This document shows, one piece after another, positions 19,237 through 31,143 of a stretch of DNA of 64,000 bases. The first letter of the stretch is position 1; every line of letters begins with the position of its first letter. The translations under genes were made by a program, and so were the position numbers. The notes below the pieces were generated by a model that was not told the origin of the DNA, did not search any database, and was given only the letters and a program-made list of their open reading frames with translations. The stretch spans positions 504,882,109-504,946,108 of the forward strand of contig NC_064614.1 of NCBI RefSeq assembly GCF_023898315.1, given 5' to 3'. This stretch comes from Schistocerca nitens (Eukaryota; Arthropoda; Insecta; Orthoptera; Acrididae).

Positions 19237-20253
19237 ATGGAAAAAAATCGGTATTCGAGCAGTGACTAAGTACTTCGTAAAGAAAGGTGTGCAAGCAAAG
19301 GACATTCATGTCGATTTCCAGAATACACTGGGGGACTCTGCTCCTTCATATTAAACTGTTGCAGAGTGGACAAATGAATTTAAATTTGGTCGGGAGAGCT
19401 TAGATGATGATCCGCGCAGTGGCCGGCCAAGATGTAACACTACTCCAGAAATCATTGCAAAAGTGCACAAAATGGTCATGGAGGATCGCCGATTGAAAGT
19501 GCATGAAATTGCTCACGCTTGCCAGATGTCATCTGAAAGGGTATATCACATTTTAACGAAGAATTAGAAATGAAAAAAAATATCTGCAAGATGGATGCCG
19601 CGACTCTTGACGCTGGATCAAAAACGCATGAGAATGGACACATCTGAACAATGTTTGGCTCGTTTTAGGAGAAACGAACAAGATTTTTCGCAACGGTATG
19701 TGACCACAGATGAAACTTGGGTGCACTACTATATCCCAGAGACAAAACAACACTCAAAGCAGTGGAAACATGCTGATTCTCCGCCACCAAAGAAAGTAAA
19801 GACAATTCCTTCGGCGGGATAGGTCATGGCATCCGTTTTCTGGGATGCAAAGGGGATTCTGTTTGTAGATTATCTCCCCACTGGGCAAAGATTATTGGAA
19901 AGTACTATGCTAACCTCCTGGACAAATTGCAACAAAAGATATGCGAAAAAATGTCGGGTTTAGCAAGGAAGAAAGTCAACTCCCATCAAGACAATGCGCG
20001 CCCGCACACATGTGTCGCCGCCATGGCAAAATTGCACGAACTAAGGTATGACTTGTTGCCACACCCGCCTTATTCACCTGTCATAGCTCCTTCAGACTTC
20101 CATCTCTTCCCAAAACTGAAAATTTTTCTTAGTGGACGAAGATTCACTTCAAACGAAGAACTGCTAGCTGGAGTTGACAGCTATTTTGAAGGCCTGGAGG
20201 AAATTGACTTTCGAGATGGGGTTAGGGCACTGGAACATCGTTGGACCAAGTGA
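19237..20253 (+). pseudogene. mariner transposase (DD34D), frameshifted
   Basis: Starts MEKNRY, then a one-base shift in the A-run moves the frame to RAVTKYFVKKGVQAKDIHVD. Later patches are FGRESLDDDPRSGRP, VHEIAHACQMSSERVYHIL, TTDETWVHYYIPETKQ (first D), HQDNARPH (second D), PYSPVIAPSDFHLF (third D) and a final GVRALEHRWTK. Stops occur after APSY and after ILTKN, and the frame shifts again after LPTGQR. All three catalytic Asp are visible, but the gene is broken in at least four places. Confidence 0.88.
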
Positions 20254-20288
20254 ATTAAGCTAGAAGGAAACTACATTGAAAAATAAAA

Positions 20289-20485
20289 GCCGGCCGAAGT
20301 GGCCGAGTGGTTCTAGGCGCTACAAGCTGGAACCGCGCCACCGCTATGGTCGCAGGTTCGAATCCTGCCTTGGGCATGGATGTGTGTGACGTCCTTAGGT
20401 TGATTAGGTTTAAGTAGTTCTAAGTTCTAGGGGACTGATGACCTCAGAAGTTTAGTCCCATAGTGCTCAGAGCCATCTGAACCAT
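20289..20485 (+). mobile_element. SINE, family S1, copy 7
   Basis: Inserted in the A-rich 3' untranslated part of the mariner. The flanks ttgaaaaataaaa (20276-20288) and ttgaaaaacaaaa (20486-20498) differ by one base. The SINE is younger than the mariner. Confidence 0.92.
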
Positions 20486-20557
20486 TTGAAAAACAAAAAA
20501 AATGTTTCAGTGATGTAAGTACTTTTTTTTCTATTCCGTTTTGAGAACATTTCTAAC

Positions 20558-21336
20558 CATCCTCGTAGTTATTTTGTCACAGTACTTGCTTATGAACTAT
20601 ATTTGTCATCTTGTCTTTTGGTGAATGAACGAATTCTTTGGGTTTCCCACCCATAAAGGAAGCTACATATCACCGACCGTGAGAAAGGCATGATTCAAAT
20701 TAATACCACATCATCTTAAAGTTTGCCTTTGTGCCTCATTTAGAGTGATACTAAATGTTAATTTTACTGAAAATTGCAGTCTTTTGAACTGAAATAGCAG
20801 TGCGATAGATATGAGGGAATCCTCGGAATAAATGTTGCTTTTCCTTTAACTTTTCCTGACTTTTGCCTCAATTATATTGTTTGATAACTTTTCACGACAA
20901 TTTTTAAATTAAATATCATCACGTTTTTCTTTTCTTACTGCTAAAACATCTCTTTCTAACAACCAGCTTGAGAAATTTTGAAGAATATTCCCAAAAACTT
21001 TATCTACTAATTCAGTTGCGCTGTTGCCAATGTTACATAAATCATTTGTAATATCAGTTTCTCCAGCTACACAATCAGTTAAATAAGTGCCTTCAGTAAT
21101 TTGCGAGATTTTTCGACAAAATGTTTCGTTTCTTCATCAATGGAAAGTTCATCTCTAATATTTATTCTGAATTGTACTCTCTTACTCGAAGCCACAGAAA
21201 TAATTTCGTCAAATATGCATTGATTTCATTTGCTAGAGTTGGTTTTGGAATAACTGGAAGCGTTTGCCGAAAATGAGCAGAATGTGGGTAAGCATGCACC
21301 TCAAATTAGTTCCGGATTACCGGAAGATCTAAAATG
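20558..21336. other. No gene recognised
   Basis: AT-rich sequence between the mariner and the second heat-shock-element-like array. No motif-bearing ORF. Confidence 0.5.
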
Positions 21337-21374
21337 TTCTCGAATCTTCTTGAAAATTCGCGAACATTCTGGAA
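21337..21374. promoter_or_regulatory. Heat-shock-element-like array 2 (eight units)
   Basis: Eight alternating TTC/GAA triplets in perfect 5-bp phase start at 21337, 21342, 21347, 21352, 21357, 21362, 21367 and 21372. The seven two-base spacers are nearly all different, so the phase is unlikely to come from a microsatellite. This would be an unusually strong heat-shock-factor site. A TATA-like cctatatagtatc lies at about 21661. The overlapping 116-residue ORF has no recognised motif. Function is inferred. Confidence 0.65.
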
Positions 21375-22369
21375 GGAACAGTCTGCTCACTCTCGGCTAC
21401 TTCGCACTCGATTCCAAGCTGCTTCGCGGTCTTACCTTAATTCTTACTCCATTGGTGTGGTGCCCTCTTTTGACATCCATGTCTTCGAGCCCAACCTCCG
21501 CAGCTCGAAACCAAACCATGGGGGGGGGGGGGGGATGGAAGGCTACTGTACCACATAACGCTCACGAAGTTGTGGGAGTGTGTGACGGGGTTACAGCCTC
21601 ACGCACGGACCAACCACACTTGCATTTATTGTGACATCGCCAACAAATGCGCTCTTTAAAGACCTATATAGTATCTTCATAATCAACCCCTGCAAAACAA
21701 AATGTTCTTCACTGATGAGGGACGGATTGTTACCGCACCACATAACCCCCATGGACTGCGAAATTCACATGTAATATTTTTGATGGCACGCACAGAAACA
21801 TCATCTTACTTTTATTAATGTTTATTAACCCATTCTCGACACGTATCGAGTTCTTCCTTATACTGTATACTGCGTGATCTCTCATTGTAATAATAGTATT
21901 CCAAGTTAGGTTGAAACTGTTTGAGAAATATAAGAATCATGTTCGCACCAAAACGGAAATCTACGCAAATCTGGTGTAATTCGTATGTTCGTCCGTTACC
22001 GTGCGAGATAAAACATAGATTATCGCTTTCTGTGTACAACATCAACTGACAACAAATACCTACAAATTAATGTTCGTGAGAACCCCGAGGAGAACTGAAC
22101 GGAACAGCGCGCTGCTTTTTTGGAGACAACTGGGAGGCCTGTGACGATACGGCCCGTAAGTAACGGGCACCATTGGATCACATAAGTGCAGTGTCGATAT
22201 CTGAAAGTGTCCGTAAAGTTCGATGAAATGTTCCTTCGGACATGCATGTATGACCTAAGGAACAGGCTCTGATGACGATTGATAGCCGTATTAAATCATG
22301 AAATGTACTCCCAAATTGCGATTTAAGTAACACCACCCCTATACAATTTACAGAAAACGAATGAAAATT
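21375..22369. other. Mixed sequence, G-run and dispersed repeat
   Basis: Contains a G-run at 21519-21533 and a copy (about 21960-22090) of the unclassified repeat also present at 14195-14345. No coding motif recognised. Confidence 0.45.
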
Positions 22370-22558
22370 TGTGCCGGACTGGTACTCGAACCTGGATCTC
22401 CCGCTTTGTGAACGGTCTCGTTAACCGCTTCGGCTATCCGAGCACGCTTAACGGACAGACCTAAACTTACATCTGTCCCAGTGACTACTACTCATAGCGC
22501 TCGCACAATTACGTTATTCCTGCAAATGTTTCTTCTCGAATTCGTGTACGAATAACTG
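22370..22558 (-). mobile_element. SINE, family S4 (tRNA-derived)
   Basis: The minus strand reads as a tRNA-like head with ggatagccgaagcggtta (A-box region) and caggttcgagtacc (B box), different from S1-S3. A short duplication (tgaaaatt) lies at 22362-22369 and 22559-22566. It inserted just upstream of the LINE RT motif NYRGIS. Confidence 0.7.
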
Positions 22559-23835
22559 TGAAAATTATAGAGGAATTAGCCGCCTAAATTCAGCGCCGGC
22601 CGTTGTGACCGAGCGGTTCTAGGCGCATCAGTCCAGAACCACGCGACTGCTACGGTCGCAGGTTCGAATCCTGCATCGCGCATGGATGTGTGTGATGTCC
22701 TTAGGTTAGTTAGGTTTAAGTAGTTCTAAGTTCTAGGGCTCTGATGACCTCAGATGTTAAGTCCCATAGTGCTCAGAGCCATTTGAAGCATCCTAAATTC
22801 AGCCTATAAAATATTTGCAAAAATAATTAATAATCGTATAACAACTATAACAAAGACAGTCCTTTTGGAAAATCAATGTGGGTTCCGGAAAGGCCATTCA
22901 TACAGTGATAATATGTTTACCGCAAAAAGGATTTTAGGGAAACGACGAGAAGTCATTCTAGAAACAAGTGTAGCTTCTATTCACTTCTATTTAGATTCTG
23001 AGAGTGTGAACGGAATGAAATTCCGGGACATACAGACTAAAGGTGGAAATCCTATACATCTTATTGAAGTTAAAGAGCTTGCCTGTCACAAGCTTACTTA
23101 ATGCATATATAATTGATCTAATGAAGAAGTGGAGATAGGAAACAAATCCGGATATAGAGATCAATAGAAATAGCTATGTTGATATCCTTATGTATGCAGA
23201 TGACGTAACAATTTTGAATGAAAATGAAGATGAGCTACAAAAAGCAGTGTATAAACTACATCACTTAGGGTAAAGATAATCCAGCCTTCGAATATCAATA
23301 ACGAATACTTAAATCATGGCTCGTCGTGAGAAATACCCCATTCGCTCAAAATAATAACAGATAGTAACCCACTTTAGCAGGTCTCCAGCTTTAATTTTTT
23401 AGGATTAATATAAGCTATGATTCGGACAAGTATATAGAAAATAAGATTTTACAAATATCTATGAATACGCAAAATGATAAACAAAACATTCCAGAGCAAA
23501 ATAGGAAAGAAACAAGATCAAAACTTTATAAAAACACTGCTACATCAGTGTTGATATGTGGAAGTGACTCATGGATCCCTAAAAACGTGATAAAAATAAA
23601 CTACAACCAGCAAAAATGAAATTTCTCAGGTAACCGGGAGGAGTTACCAGGGAAGACCGCATAAGAAGTGGAGCTGTTGGGAATCAACCAAATATTTACA
23701 GTATTAATGGAAGCACTGAATAAAATAAAACATTAGCGAAACATCACCTGCAAAGAATGAATGTAGAGAGAATCCCACATCACGTCATGCTGTAACAGAC
23801 AAGTGGAAGAAGGAACGTAGGAAATCGCAGTAGGC
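22559..23835 (+). pseudogene. LINE reverse transcriptase, third family (LINE-3x)
   Basis: Decayed non-LTR RT. Patches in order: ENYRGISRLNSAYKIFAKII (SINE in the middle), LLENQCGFRKGHSYSDNMF, YADDVTILNENEDELQKAVY (catalytic YADD) and TATSVLICGSDSWIPKN near the C-terminal region. It resembles RTE-type proteins but is clearly distinct from LINE-2x. Numerous stops. Confidence 0.72.
22595..22791 (+). mobile_element. SINE, family S1, copy 8
   Basis: Interrupts LINE-3x between RLN and SAYK. It has a 12-bp duplication (cctaaattcagc) at 22583-22594 and 22792-22803; removing it restores the RT frame. Confidence 0.93.
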
Positions 23836-23959
23836 GATTGCAGTTAAAAATGAAGACAGAAACGGGCACAACATCCTAAACCTTGAAGTGCAGAAGAAGA
23901 GTAAGATGGTGTACGTATGGCAGAGACCTCTATCGGTGTGGAGATTGATTTGTGGACTG

Positions 23960-24200
23960 TGCAGTGCAGCAGCGGTGTAGTCCCTTTCAAGACGACAATG
24001 CACAAGCACACGGTGCTCATCTCGTGAATACCTTCCTACAAGAGACAGGAATCAACCGAATGGAATGGTCTATGGCGTCTGCTGACATAAACCCGACTGA
24101 GCGTACTTGCGACCAGTTGAGGTTTGGCAGCGCGTCGCCACAGGAATCCTCCTCATACGCTGAATGAGCACAAGAGAGCCGCCGGTGGCGAGTGTGGTAG
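23960..24200 (+). pseudogene. Tc1-like transposase C-terminal scrap
   Basis: Reads FQDDNAQAHGAHLVNTFLQE, then MEWSMASADINPTERTCDQL. These correspond to the second D (QDDNA.aH) and the DxNPxEh region carrying the catalytic E. Frameshifted afterwards. No terminal repeats seen. Confidence 0.7.
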
Positions 24201-24239
24201 GCCCGGGCTGCAGCGCCTCCATTACCCTGTGGACGGCTT

Positions 24240-24990
24240 GCTACTAAGAATCCAAAAGTATTACCACATCACGAGCTGGGAAAACACAATACTGAATGGT
24301 ATCCAGTGTCAGATTTTGATTACACATACATGCGAAGGTGCACACTCTGAAGCGGACTACCTTTTATTTTGAGTGTTGTTTCTTTAGTGTAATTTTTTTC
24401 ATATTTATTCTTTCGTTCCACACTTTATTTGAATCTAAGCTAGCGCACGTTCACAGATAAGTAGGAGTTACAAAGTTTTTGTTGGGCCGTTTAATATGAG
24501 CTCAATAGAAGAACGCCGATTTGCTTCAACCAGTAAAAGTAACAACTAACACTTCTGTAACAGAAACTGCTAAAAGAGGGTATGCAGTCACCTCTGAAGT
24601 GATCTGTGTACACCCTCATGGTACAAATTCAGGCCGCCCGAGGTAAATGCGTGCAGATACGAAGCTAAATGCATGAAAATAGTAGGTGCTCAATTCAGAA
24701 TGGCTTCTCGCGATTTATAGCACTCGTATATCAGAGGAAGCGCTCATATTTCATGGCCGCTTGCATTCGGGAAGCAATAAACGACAAAAAACGCGTCGTT
24801 ATTACAGGAAGAGGATAAACGAGACTATCTGATACTAATTGTATTTATCATTTGTTCTTTTCTTCTTTGTTTTAAACAGCAAAATGGTTTAATAAAGAGT
24901 GCACCGTGACAAATTTCTGGTGTGCAATAAAACTACTTAACTGCTGCAGATGCCGCAGTCAGTTCATTTCTCGTGTTTTGTATCTCACTG
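24240..24990. other. No gene recognised
   Basis: AT-rich DNA with short ORFs and no motif. Confidence 0.5.
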
Positions 24991-25001
24991 ACATTAGCAC
25001 C

Positions 25002-25199
25002 GGCCGGCCGGAGTGGCCGAGCGGTTCTAGGCGCTACAGTCTGGAACCGCGCCACCACTACGGTCGCAGGTTCGAATCCTGCCTCGGGCATGGATGTGTG
25101 TGATGTCCTTAGGTTAGTTAGGTTTAAGTAGTTCTATGTTCTAGGGGACTGATGACCACAGCAGTTGAGTCCCATAGTGCTCAGAGCCATTTGAACCAT
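25002..25199 (+). mobile_element. SINE, family S1, copy 9
   Basis: Near-consensus S1 SINE with an 11-bp duplication (acattagcacc) at 24991-25001 and 25200-25210. Confidence 0.93.
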
Positions 25200-25395
25200 A
25201 CATTAGCACCACAGCTTCAAATGGCATTATAACGAACGTTCACCCGACTTTCTTACTCATCTCTTCTCTATTAGTTTACCATTTACTATCTTCCTCCAAC
25301 TCTCTCTATCTCTATCTGTCTATCAATCATCTATCTATCCCTCTTCCTTTCACATCGGTACTTTACCATTATCTGTCACTCTCGTCCTTTCCGTA

Positions 25396-25403
25396 TGTAT
25401 GTA

Positions 25404-25445
<42 letters not shown>

Positions 25446-25499
25446 CGTGTGTGTGTGTGTGTACAAGAGAGAGACAGACAGAGAGAGAGAGAGAGAGAC

Positions 25500-25557
<58 letters not shown>

Positions 25558-25609
25558 AGGGAGGGAGGGAGGGAGGGAGGGAGGGAGGGAGGGAGGGAGG
25601 GAGGGAAGG
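25396..25609. repeat. Compound microsatellite (ATGT)n-(GT)n-(GA)n-(GGGA)n
   Basis: Four blocks in series, with short gacagacagaca interruptions. The long ORFs in several frames on both strands are artefacts of the repeat. Confidence 0.97.
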
Positions 25610-25639
25610 GCAGAGTGAGTATGTCTCGGAGTGATACAA

Positions 25640-26500
25640 AGGACACTTTGAAGTTCCCCGTGGAGATGACAAGGTCAGATCTCCTTGCCTAAGAATGGAA
25701 TTTCTTATTACATACTTGAATATTCAGTACATTCTAAATTAGTCAGAGGTTAAAAACGTGTGCTGATTAGTTACCTGGAATAGAATTTAAATTTGATGCG
25801 AGCGGTGCCTGAAAAACGGAGTTGACTTAATTTGGCGGATAAAATAAGTTAAATTATAATTCCAGAGAAACTCATCGGAGATACCCATAAGACGTTCCTT
25901 TTGCACGTGCTCCAACGCATCGTGAAATAGGGATGTAAATATATGAGACAGTATATTATACCAAGCGCCGTCAGCAAACATTGAACGCGATATCAGGGAA
26001 TTGCTTGAGGAACAGGCTAGCGGAAGTGATTTGTCGTGGTGTACCCACCCCACGGTTAGTCTGGATACCAGATACGAGGCCAGTGAACTTCATCTCCTGG
26101 TTTCATCTGAAAGACTCATTTCATGAGACGCCACCCACCCCCGTCCCAGTTACATCAGTGTGCTCGGATGTAGCAGCGTGTACGACGGTCCAGGATGCTT
26201 CACTGAACAGCCAGCCGTCATCATGACGGATAATCGTTTGAACAGTTCCCTTATGGAATCCCGTACAGCAAGATAATATTAACTTTCTCAAAAGCTTAGT
26301 CATCATCCTTACTTTTGTGTAATTTGATTTGTAATTTTTGGTTATCTGCTCCTATTCGCATGATTTTACAATTGCCACAACGTTTCAACGACTTTGTAGA
26401 TTTATTTCTGATGTCTAAATGGATTTCTCATGACCCACAGTGATATTCCATTTCTCACATGTCAACGTCAAATCACTCCGTAACAACCCCCTCATCAAAC
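25640..26500. other. No gene recognised
   Basis: Unrecognised sequence with ORFs below 90 residues and no motif. Confidence 0.5.
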
Positions 26501-26509
26501 ATTTCTGAA

Positions 26510-26940
26510 CAAACTCTGTAACCTTCTGCATAGATTTCACATCCACCTTGTACTAGAGATTAAGAAGTCCTCCAGAGACTATTTTTCTAACGCTGGAATC
26601 TACCAATTAACTTGTAGTCCGTGCCAATCTGTCTACATAGGCGGAACATTTCGAAATTTTAAAAATAAATATTCTGAGCACCTTAGAACTTTAAAAACTG
26701 ATAGCACATATTCCGCTTTTGCAGATCGTAACAGAGGAAAACCACCACCCAAACAATATTAAAACAGATCTCAAGATTCTCAGAGAAAGCAATAGTCTCT
26801 ACCAAACATTATTACGATTTAAGGGAACTACTACATACAAACAGGAAAGAAAGTTTTGAAAGAATACCAAACATTGTGCAACAAAACACTGTTTACAACA
26901 CTTAATGAGCTGTACAAAGACACTTCCCCAAGTAAAATGT
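26510..26940 (+). pseudogene. PLE GIY-YIG endonuclease fragment
   Basis: Plus-strand patch DYFSNAGIYQLTCSPCQSVYIGGTFRNFKNKYSEHLR: the GIY and YIG motifs are in the right order and distance, with the Cys pair seen in PLE endonucleases. A stop or frameshift follows. The next patch (NIKTDLKILRESNSLYQTLL) fits the downstream part of the domain. It is a third PLE type, different from C and D. No RT part is recognised. Confidence 0.72.
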
Positions 26941-26985
26941 AGTATTTACACACCTTCAAACACCCAAAAATGCATGGTTCTCAGT

Positions 26986-27052
26986 CCCCCCCCCCCTTTT
27001 CTTCTCTCTCTCACGAACGCACGCACACACGCACGCACACACGCACACACTC
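26986..27052. repeat. C-run, CT tract and CA-rich low complexity
   Basis: A C-run is followed by a ttcttctctctctc tract and interrupted (CA)n with g at intervals. Confidence 0.9.
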
Positions 27053-27935
27053 GGATATAAACACATAAACACACATCGCGTAAGCTTCTCACCGGTAGAC
27101 ACACCACAAAAACTTTTCACCAAACATCAAAATGATGTGCCTCACTGAACAGAAATAAAACGATGAACAACTGAACGGTGACAATAACATTGCGCCTCTC
27201 TGGAGCATGGCGAAATAATAGTTTGCAAAAAATTCGTTTTTGTGTAAGGCCAGTGTGAAGTTTAAAAAGGTGTGGAAAGCAGTGTATATAACTACAACAG
27301 AAAAAGAAAACATGGCAGAGATGCACAAGCGGACGAGAAATGTAACTACAGGACATACTCAACCACCATCCACGATAAAATGTTTTCAAGAATAAGCAAA
27401 TATTTTACGACTACTTTGAAGATGACATCAAAACAAGCTGACGTTTAAACATCCATTTTCATAAGTAATGTAGTTTCAAGCGAGCAATCGAAACAAAATA
27501 AATGAAATGCACATTTATAATTTGTAGGCCTAAAACAGAAAAACAACAATGAACTTTGTAAGAGATTTTCCAGAAATAAATCGAGACCTGCAGAATATGA
27601 TACTTACGTGTTGAAAGATGTTTGGGTAAATAAAAGAAGAAATACGTTACAAGCTGCAGAATATGGAGTTTAAGAAACTGAAAATGATTTGCAGACTGTT
27701 TCATATGAATTTGAAATGTGTTCTAATTAATTGGAGGTCTCCCCTTCGCTTCAAAATGATTTTGTGTATGTGATCCTTTCATTTCGTATTCGCCTGTACA
27801 ATTAGGAATTTTTTTGTGTAACTGAATCCAATTACGGTTAATCATTTCAATGGTCCTGTAGGATTTCCATCTATATAAACATACAAACACTCTAGGACAA
27901 ACAAAATACACACTACGAAGGAATTAACTGAATTG
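27053..27935. other. No gene recognised
   Basis: At 27411-27455 a tgaagatgacatc...tgacgtttaaac stretch could be a decayed hammerhead of the PLE fragment upstream, but the core is too damaged to call. The rest is AT-rich with no motif. Confidence 0.35.
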
Positions 27936-27939
27936 GTTG

Positions 27940-29491
27940 GAAATCGATAACTCCAATGCATATTTTCAGACAAATAAATGATTAGTTTCAGAAAGCCGGC
28001 CGAAGTGGCCGTGCGGTTAAAGGCGCTGCAGTCTGGAACCGCAAGACCGCTACGGTCGCAGGTTCGAATCCTGCCTCGGGCATGGATGTTTGTGATGTCC
28101 TTAGGTTAGTTAGGTTTAACTAGTTCTAAGTTCTAGGGGACTAATGACCTCAGCAGTTGAGTCCCATAGTGCTCAGAGCCATTTGAACCATTTGAACAGT
28201 TTCAGAAAAATTGAATGATTTGTTCAAAAGAAAGAGCATCACAAATTGAGCAAGTCAATAACCCTTTGGTTCACCTCTGGCCTCTATGCAAGCAAATATT
28301 CGGCTTGACAATGGTTGATAGAGTTGTTGGATGACCTTCTGAGGGATATCAGGCTGAATTCTGTCCAATTGGCGCGTTCGATCGTCAAAATACCGAACAG
28401 GTAGTAGGGTCATGTCCGTAACGCTGCGAACGTTTTCACTTGGGGAGAGATCCGGCGACCTTTCTCGCCAAGGAAGGGTTTGGCGAGCATGAAGACAAGA
28501 AGTACTAACTTTCGCCTTGTCCAGGTGGTGGGCATTACAGGTACCTTACTGAAATGTATGCCTAGAATTGCTTGCCATGAAGGGAAACAAAACAGAGCGT
28601 GGAATATCGTCGACGTATCGCCGCGCTGTAAGGATGTCGTGGACGACAAACAAAAGGGTTCTAATTTGAAACGAAATGACACCCCCAGGCCGTCATTCCT
28701 GGTTGTCGGGCAGTTTGGCGGGCGACAGTCAGGTTGGTATTCCACCTCTGACTGGGTCATCTCCAGACAAGTCTTCGCCGGTCATCGGGGCTCGATTCGA
28801 CGCGTGGCTCATCACTGAAGACAGTTCTACTCCAAACAATGAGGCCGAATTACAGGCCTAATATGTCCGGCACCAGTGATAACTGGCTTATTGGCGTACA
28901 GTAGTCAATGGCAGTCTGCACAAGGGGCGCCATGAGCTCAGCCTCCTTTCTGTGTGTCGCCTATTAATGGACCTTGTGGTGCACCAGTTGCACGTCGGAT
29001 CGATGATAATGATGAACCCGGGGCTCTGAATGCCTCTCTAACGATTGCTCGGTCCTCACATTCCCTCATCTCTCTAGGTCGTCTGCTTCCTTCTTGAAGC
29101 TGTGTTCGGCCATAGTTCACCCATTCCTGCCAAGATCTCCAATAGTTGCATCGCTCAAATTCAAATGTCGAGCGATTCGCCGATTACTCCAACCGGCTTC
29201 TTTCAGACGAATTACATGTCCTCTCTCAAATACTGACATTTAAGTATATTGTTCACGCCTGTCTGAGAAGCATAGTTACTGTCCAGCTGAGTACACGGAA
29301 TGAAATTAGCAAAGACTTTATACCCTGGTATCGACATGACTGTCCTTGCCAGTTGTGCGGTGAAATTGTGTTGCAGCGTCACACATTCATCCATCAGTTA
29401 CCGAACTTTACGGTTATGAATTTTCCGTCGATTCCTGTATGAATATCAGTTCGTGGCCAATTTTTGTAACTCCTTCGTGGAGCGTCGGTTT
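27940..29491 (-). mobile_element. Tc1-like transposon (family F), decayed, SINE-split
   Basis: Family F element on the minus strand. The right end carries the 5' terminal repeat (complement of aaaccgacgctccacgaagg). The left end is degenerate. The block after the SINE matches the 3' ends at 31620-31690 and 37040-37140. The transposase is broken: VFERGHVIRLKEAGWSNRRI (helix-turn-helix), RAPGSSLSSIRRATGAP, and a WRERSPDLSPSENV block near the catalytic E. Confidence 0.75.
27995..28197 (+). mobile_element. SINE, family S1, copy 10
   Basis: It has an 11-bp duplication (agtttcagaaa) at 27984-27994 and 28198-28208. It shares with copy 1 the changes gcggttaaaggcgctgc, accgcaagaccg, tggatgtttgtgatg and aactagttctaag, marking a subfamily. 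The site is the AT-rich 3' region of the Tc1-like family F. Confidence 0.93.
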
Positions 29492-30385
29492 TATTTTAAT
29501 TTTATTTATCTGTTTATATTTGTTATATTGTATTTTTCAAGTCCTTTTTATGGTTCATGTGTACGTTATTCCTTAGAGTTATTTGTCTCTCTCTTACCTA
29601 TTACAATACGCTAAAGGGAGAGTTTTTATAAATCCACACGTGCTCTCATTTCCCTGCCTTTCAGCGAGATATGTGACGTAGACAGTAAAGTAGTTTTACA
29701 TTATTGTAAGAGTACTTTATGAGCGAAACCTACCTTTTGACTTTAGTTTGTCTATTTTTGTCGTAATTTCTGTTATTGCTTCAGCTTATACGCCTCTTTG
29801 CTACAGTACTTAAGCAGTTAATCATATAATACATGTATAAGTACAAGTTGTAGATGAAACAGATACGTATGTGGTACGAAGTAAGAGCAGTGGACAACAA
29901 TTAGTCCCCCCGCCCCAGGAGACCGCGCCATTACCGAGTAACACCGCTTCTAACCCTAATAACGGCTCAGTTCGGCTCAGAACGGAGCCCACTAGCTCTT
30001 TCAGGTATGCCATTTCCAGCTGAAGCCACTCAACGAGCGAAAGGAGCAGCGTTTAGGGCACTGGAATCTCATACGGGAGGACGACAGTTCAAATCTTTGA
30101 CCGGTCATCCACATTTAGGTTCTCCTTGATTTCCCTAAAATACTGTAAGTACTGTGTCAGTACAGTAGAATACAGTAGAATGTCTTTGGCTTCCCTCTGA
30201 CACCCATGCCTCCATCTTTGTGTATGTATGTATATAATATCTAAATGATTATATCCTACGTCCGTCCGAACGTTTATTAGACTATCGTGTAAAAAGCTGA
30301 AGCAAATCAGTAAGCACTTCATGAGATTTTTTGTAACAATGTTGAACAACAACTTGCCTTTATACAGTAGTATAGAATATATACG
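29492..30385. other. No gene recognised
   Basis: AT-rich sequence between two transposon relics. No motif-bearing ORF. Confidence 0.5.
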
Positions 30386-31143
30386 CACTGAGGTGACAAG
30401 TCATGGGATACCTCCTAATATCCTGCCTGACGCTCTTTTGTTTGGCGTAGTGTAGCAACTCCAGGTGGCATGAACTCCCTGCAGAAATACTGAGCCACGC
30501 TGCCTCTATAGCCGTCCACAATTGCTCCCAAATCATTCGCTCGAAATGTCGAATTGCGAACAATTGTGACCCGGCGACTTGGCGCATTTTCACCCATATA
30601 CATCCCATCGTTCTTTGGGAACATGAAGTCCATGAACGGCTGCAAATGTTCTGCAAGTAGCCGAATATAACAATTTCCAGTCAATGATAGGTCCAGTTGG
30701 ACCAGAGGACCCAGTCCACTTCATGTAAACCCAGCCCGCACCATTATGGAGCCACCACTGGCTTGCACTGTGCCTTGTTGACAACCTGCCTCCATTGCTT
30801 TGTGGAGTCCGCGGCACACTCGAACCCCGTCATCAGCTCTTACCAACTGAAATTGGGACTCTTCTGACCAGGAAACGGTTTGCCTGTCGTCTAGGGTCCA
30901 ACGAATATGGTCACAAGCCCAGGAGAGGCGCTGCAGACGATGCCGTGCTGATAGCAAACGTACTCGAGACGGTCGTCTGCTTCCATAGCCCATTAACGCC
31001 AAATTTCACCGCACTGTCCTAACGTATACTTTTGTTGTACGTCCCATGCTGATTTCTGGGTTTGTTCAAGCAGTATTGCCTCTCTGTTAGCATCGACAAC
31101 TTTGCGCAACTGCTGCTGCTCTTGGTCGTTAAGTGAAGGCCAT
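30386..31143 (-). pseudogene. Tc1-like transposase (family K), copy 1
   Basis: The left end is a terminal repeat (cactgaggtgacaagtcatg). The minus strand reads QTVSWSEESQFQLVRADDGV (first acidic residue shifted to E), ASGGSIMVRAGFT, LTGNCYIRLLAEHLQPFMDF and a last QTKERQAG. Frames change several times. The 5' end is lost where family F sequence begins. Confidence 0.75.

Larger units (their letters stand above)
19066..20557 (+). mobile_element. mariner transposon, decayed
   Basis: Mariner-type element. Without the SINE at 20289-20485 its length is about 1.28 kb, the usual mariner size. Imperfect terminal inverted repeats resemble gaaaagttctcgg at the left and its diverged complement (gttttgagaacatttc) at 20538-20553. 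It lies between the two heat-shock-element-like arrays. Confidence 0.75.

Noticed and set aside
25350-25692. Long ORFs on both strands
   Set aside because: They translate a compound microsatellite; open frames in several phases come from the repeat itself.
27411-27455. Possible hammerhead of the PLE fragment at 26510
   Set aside because: The CTGANGA and GAAA cores cannot both be placed, so similarity is too weak.
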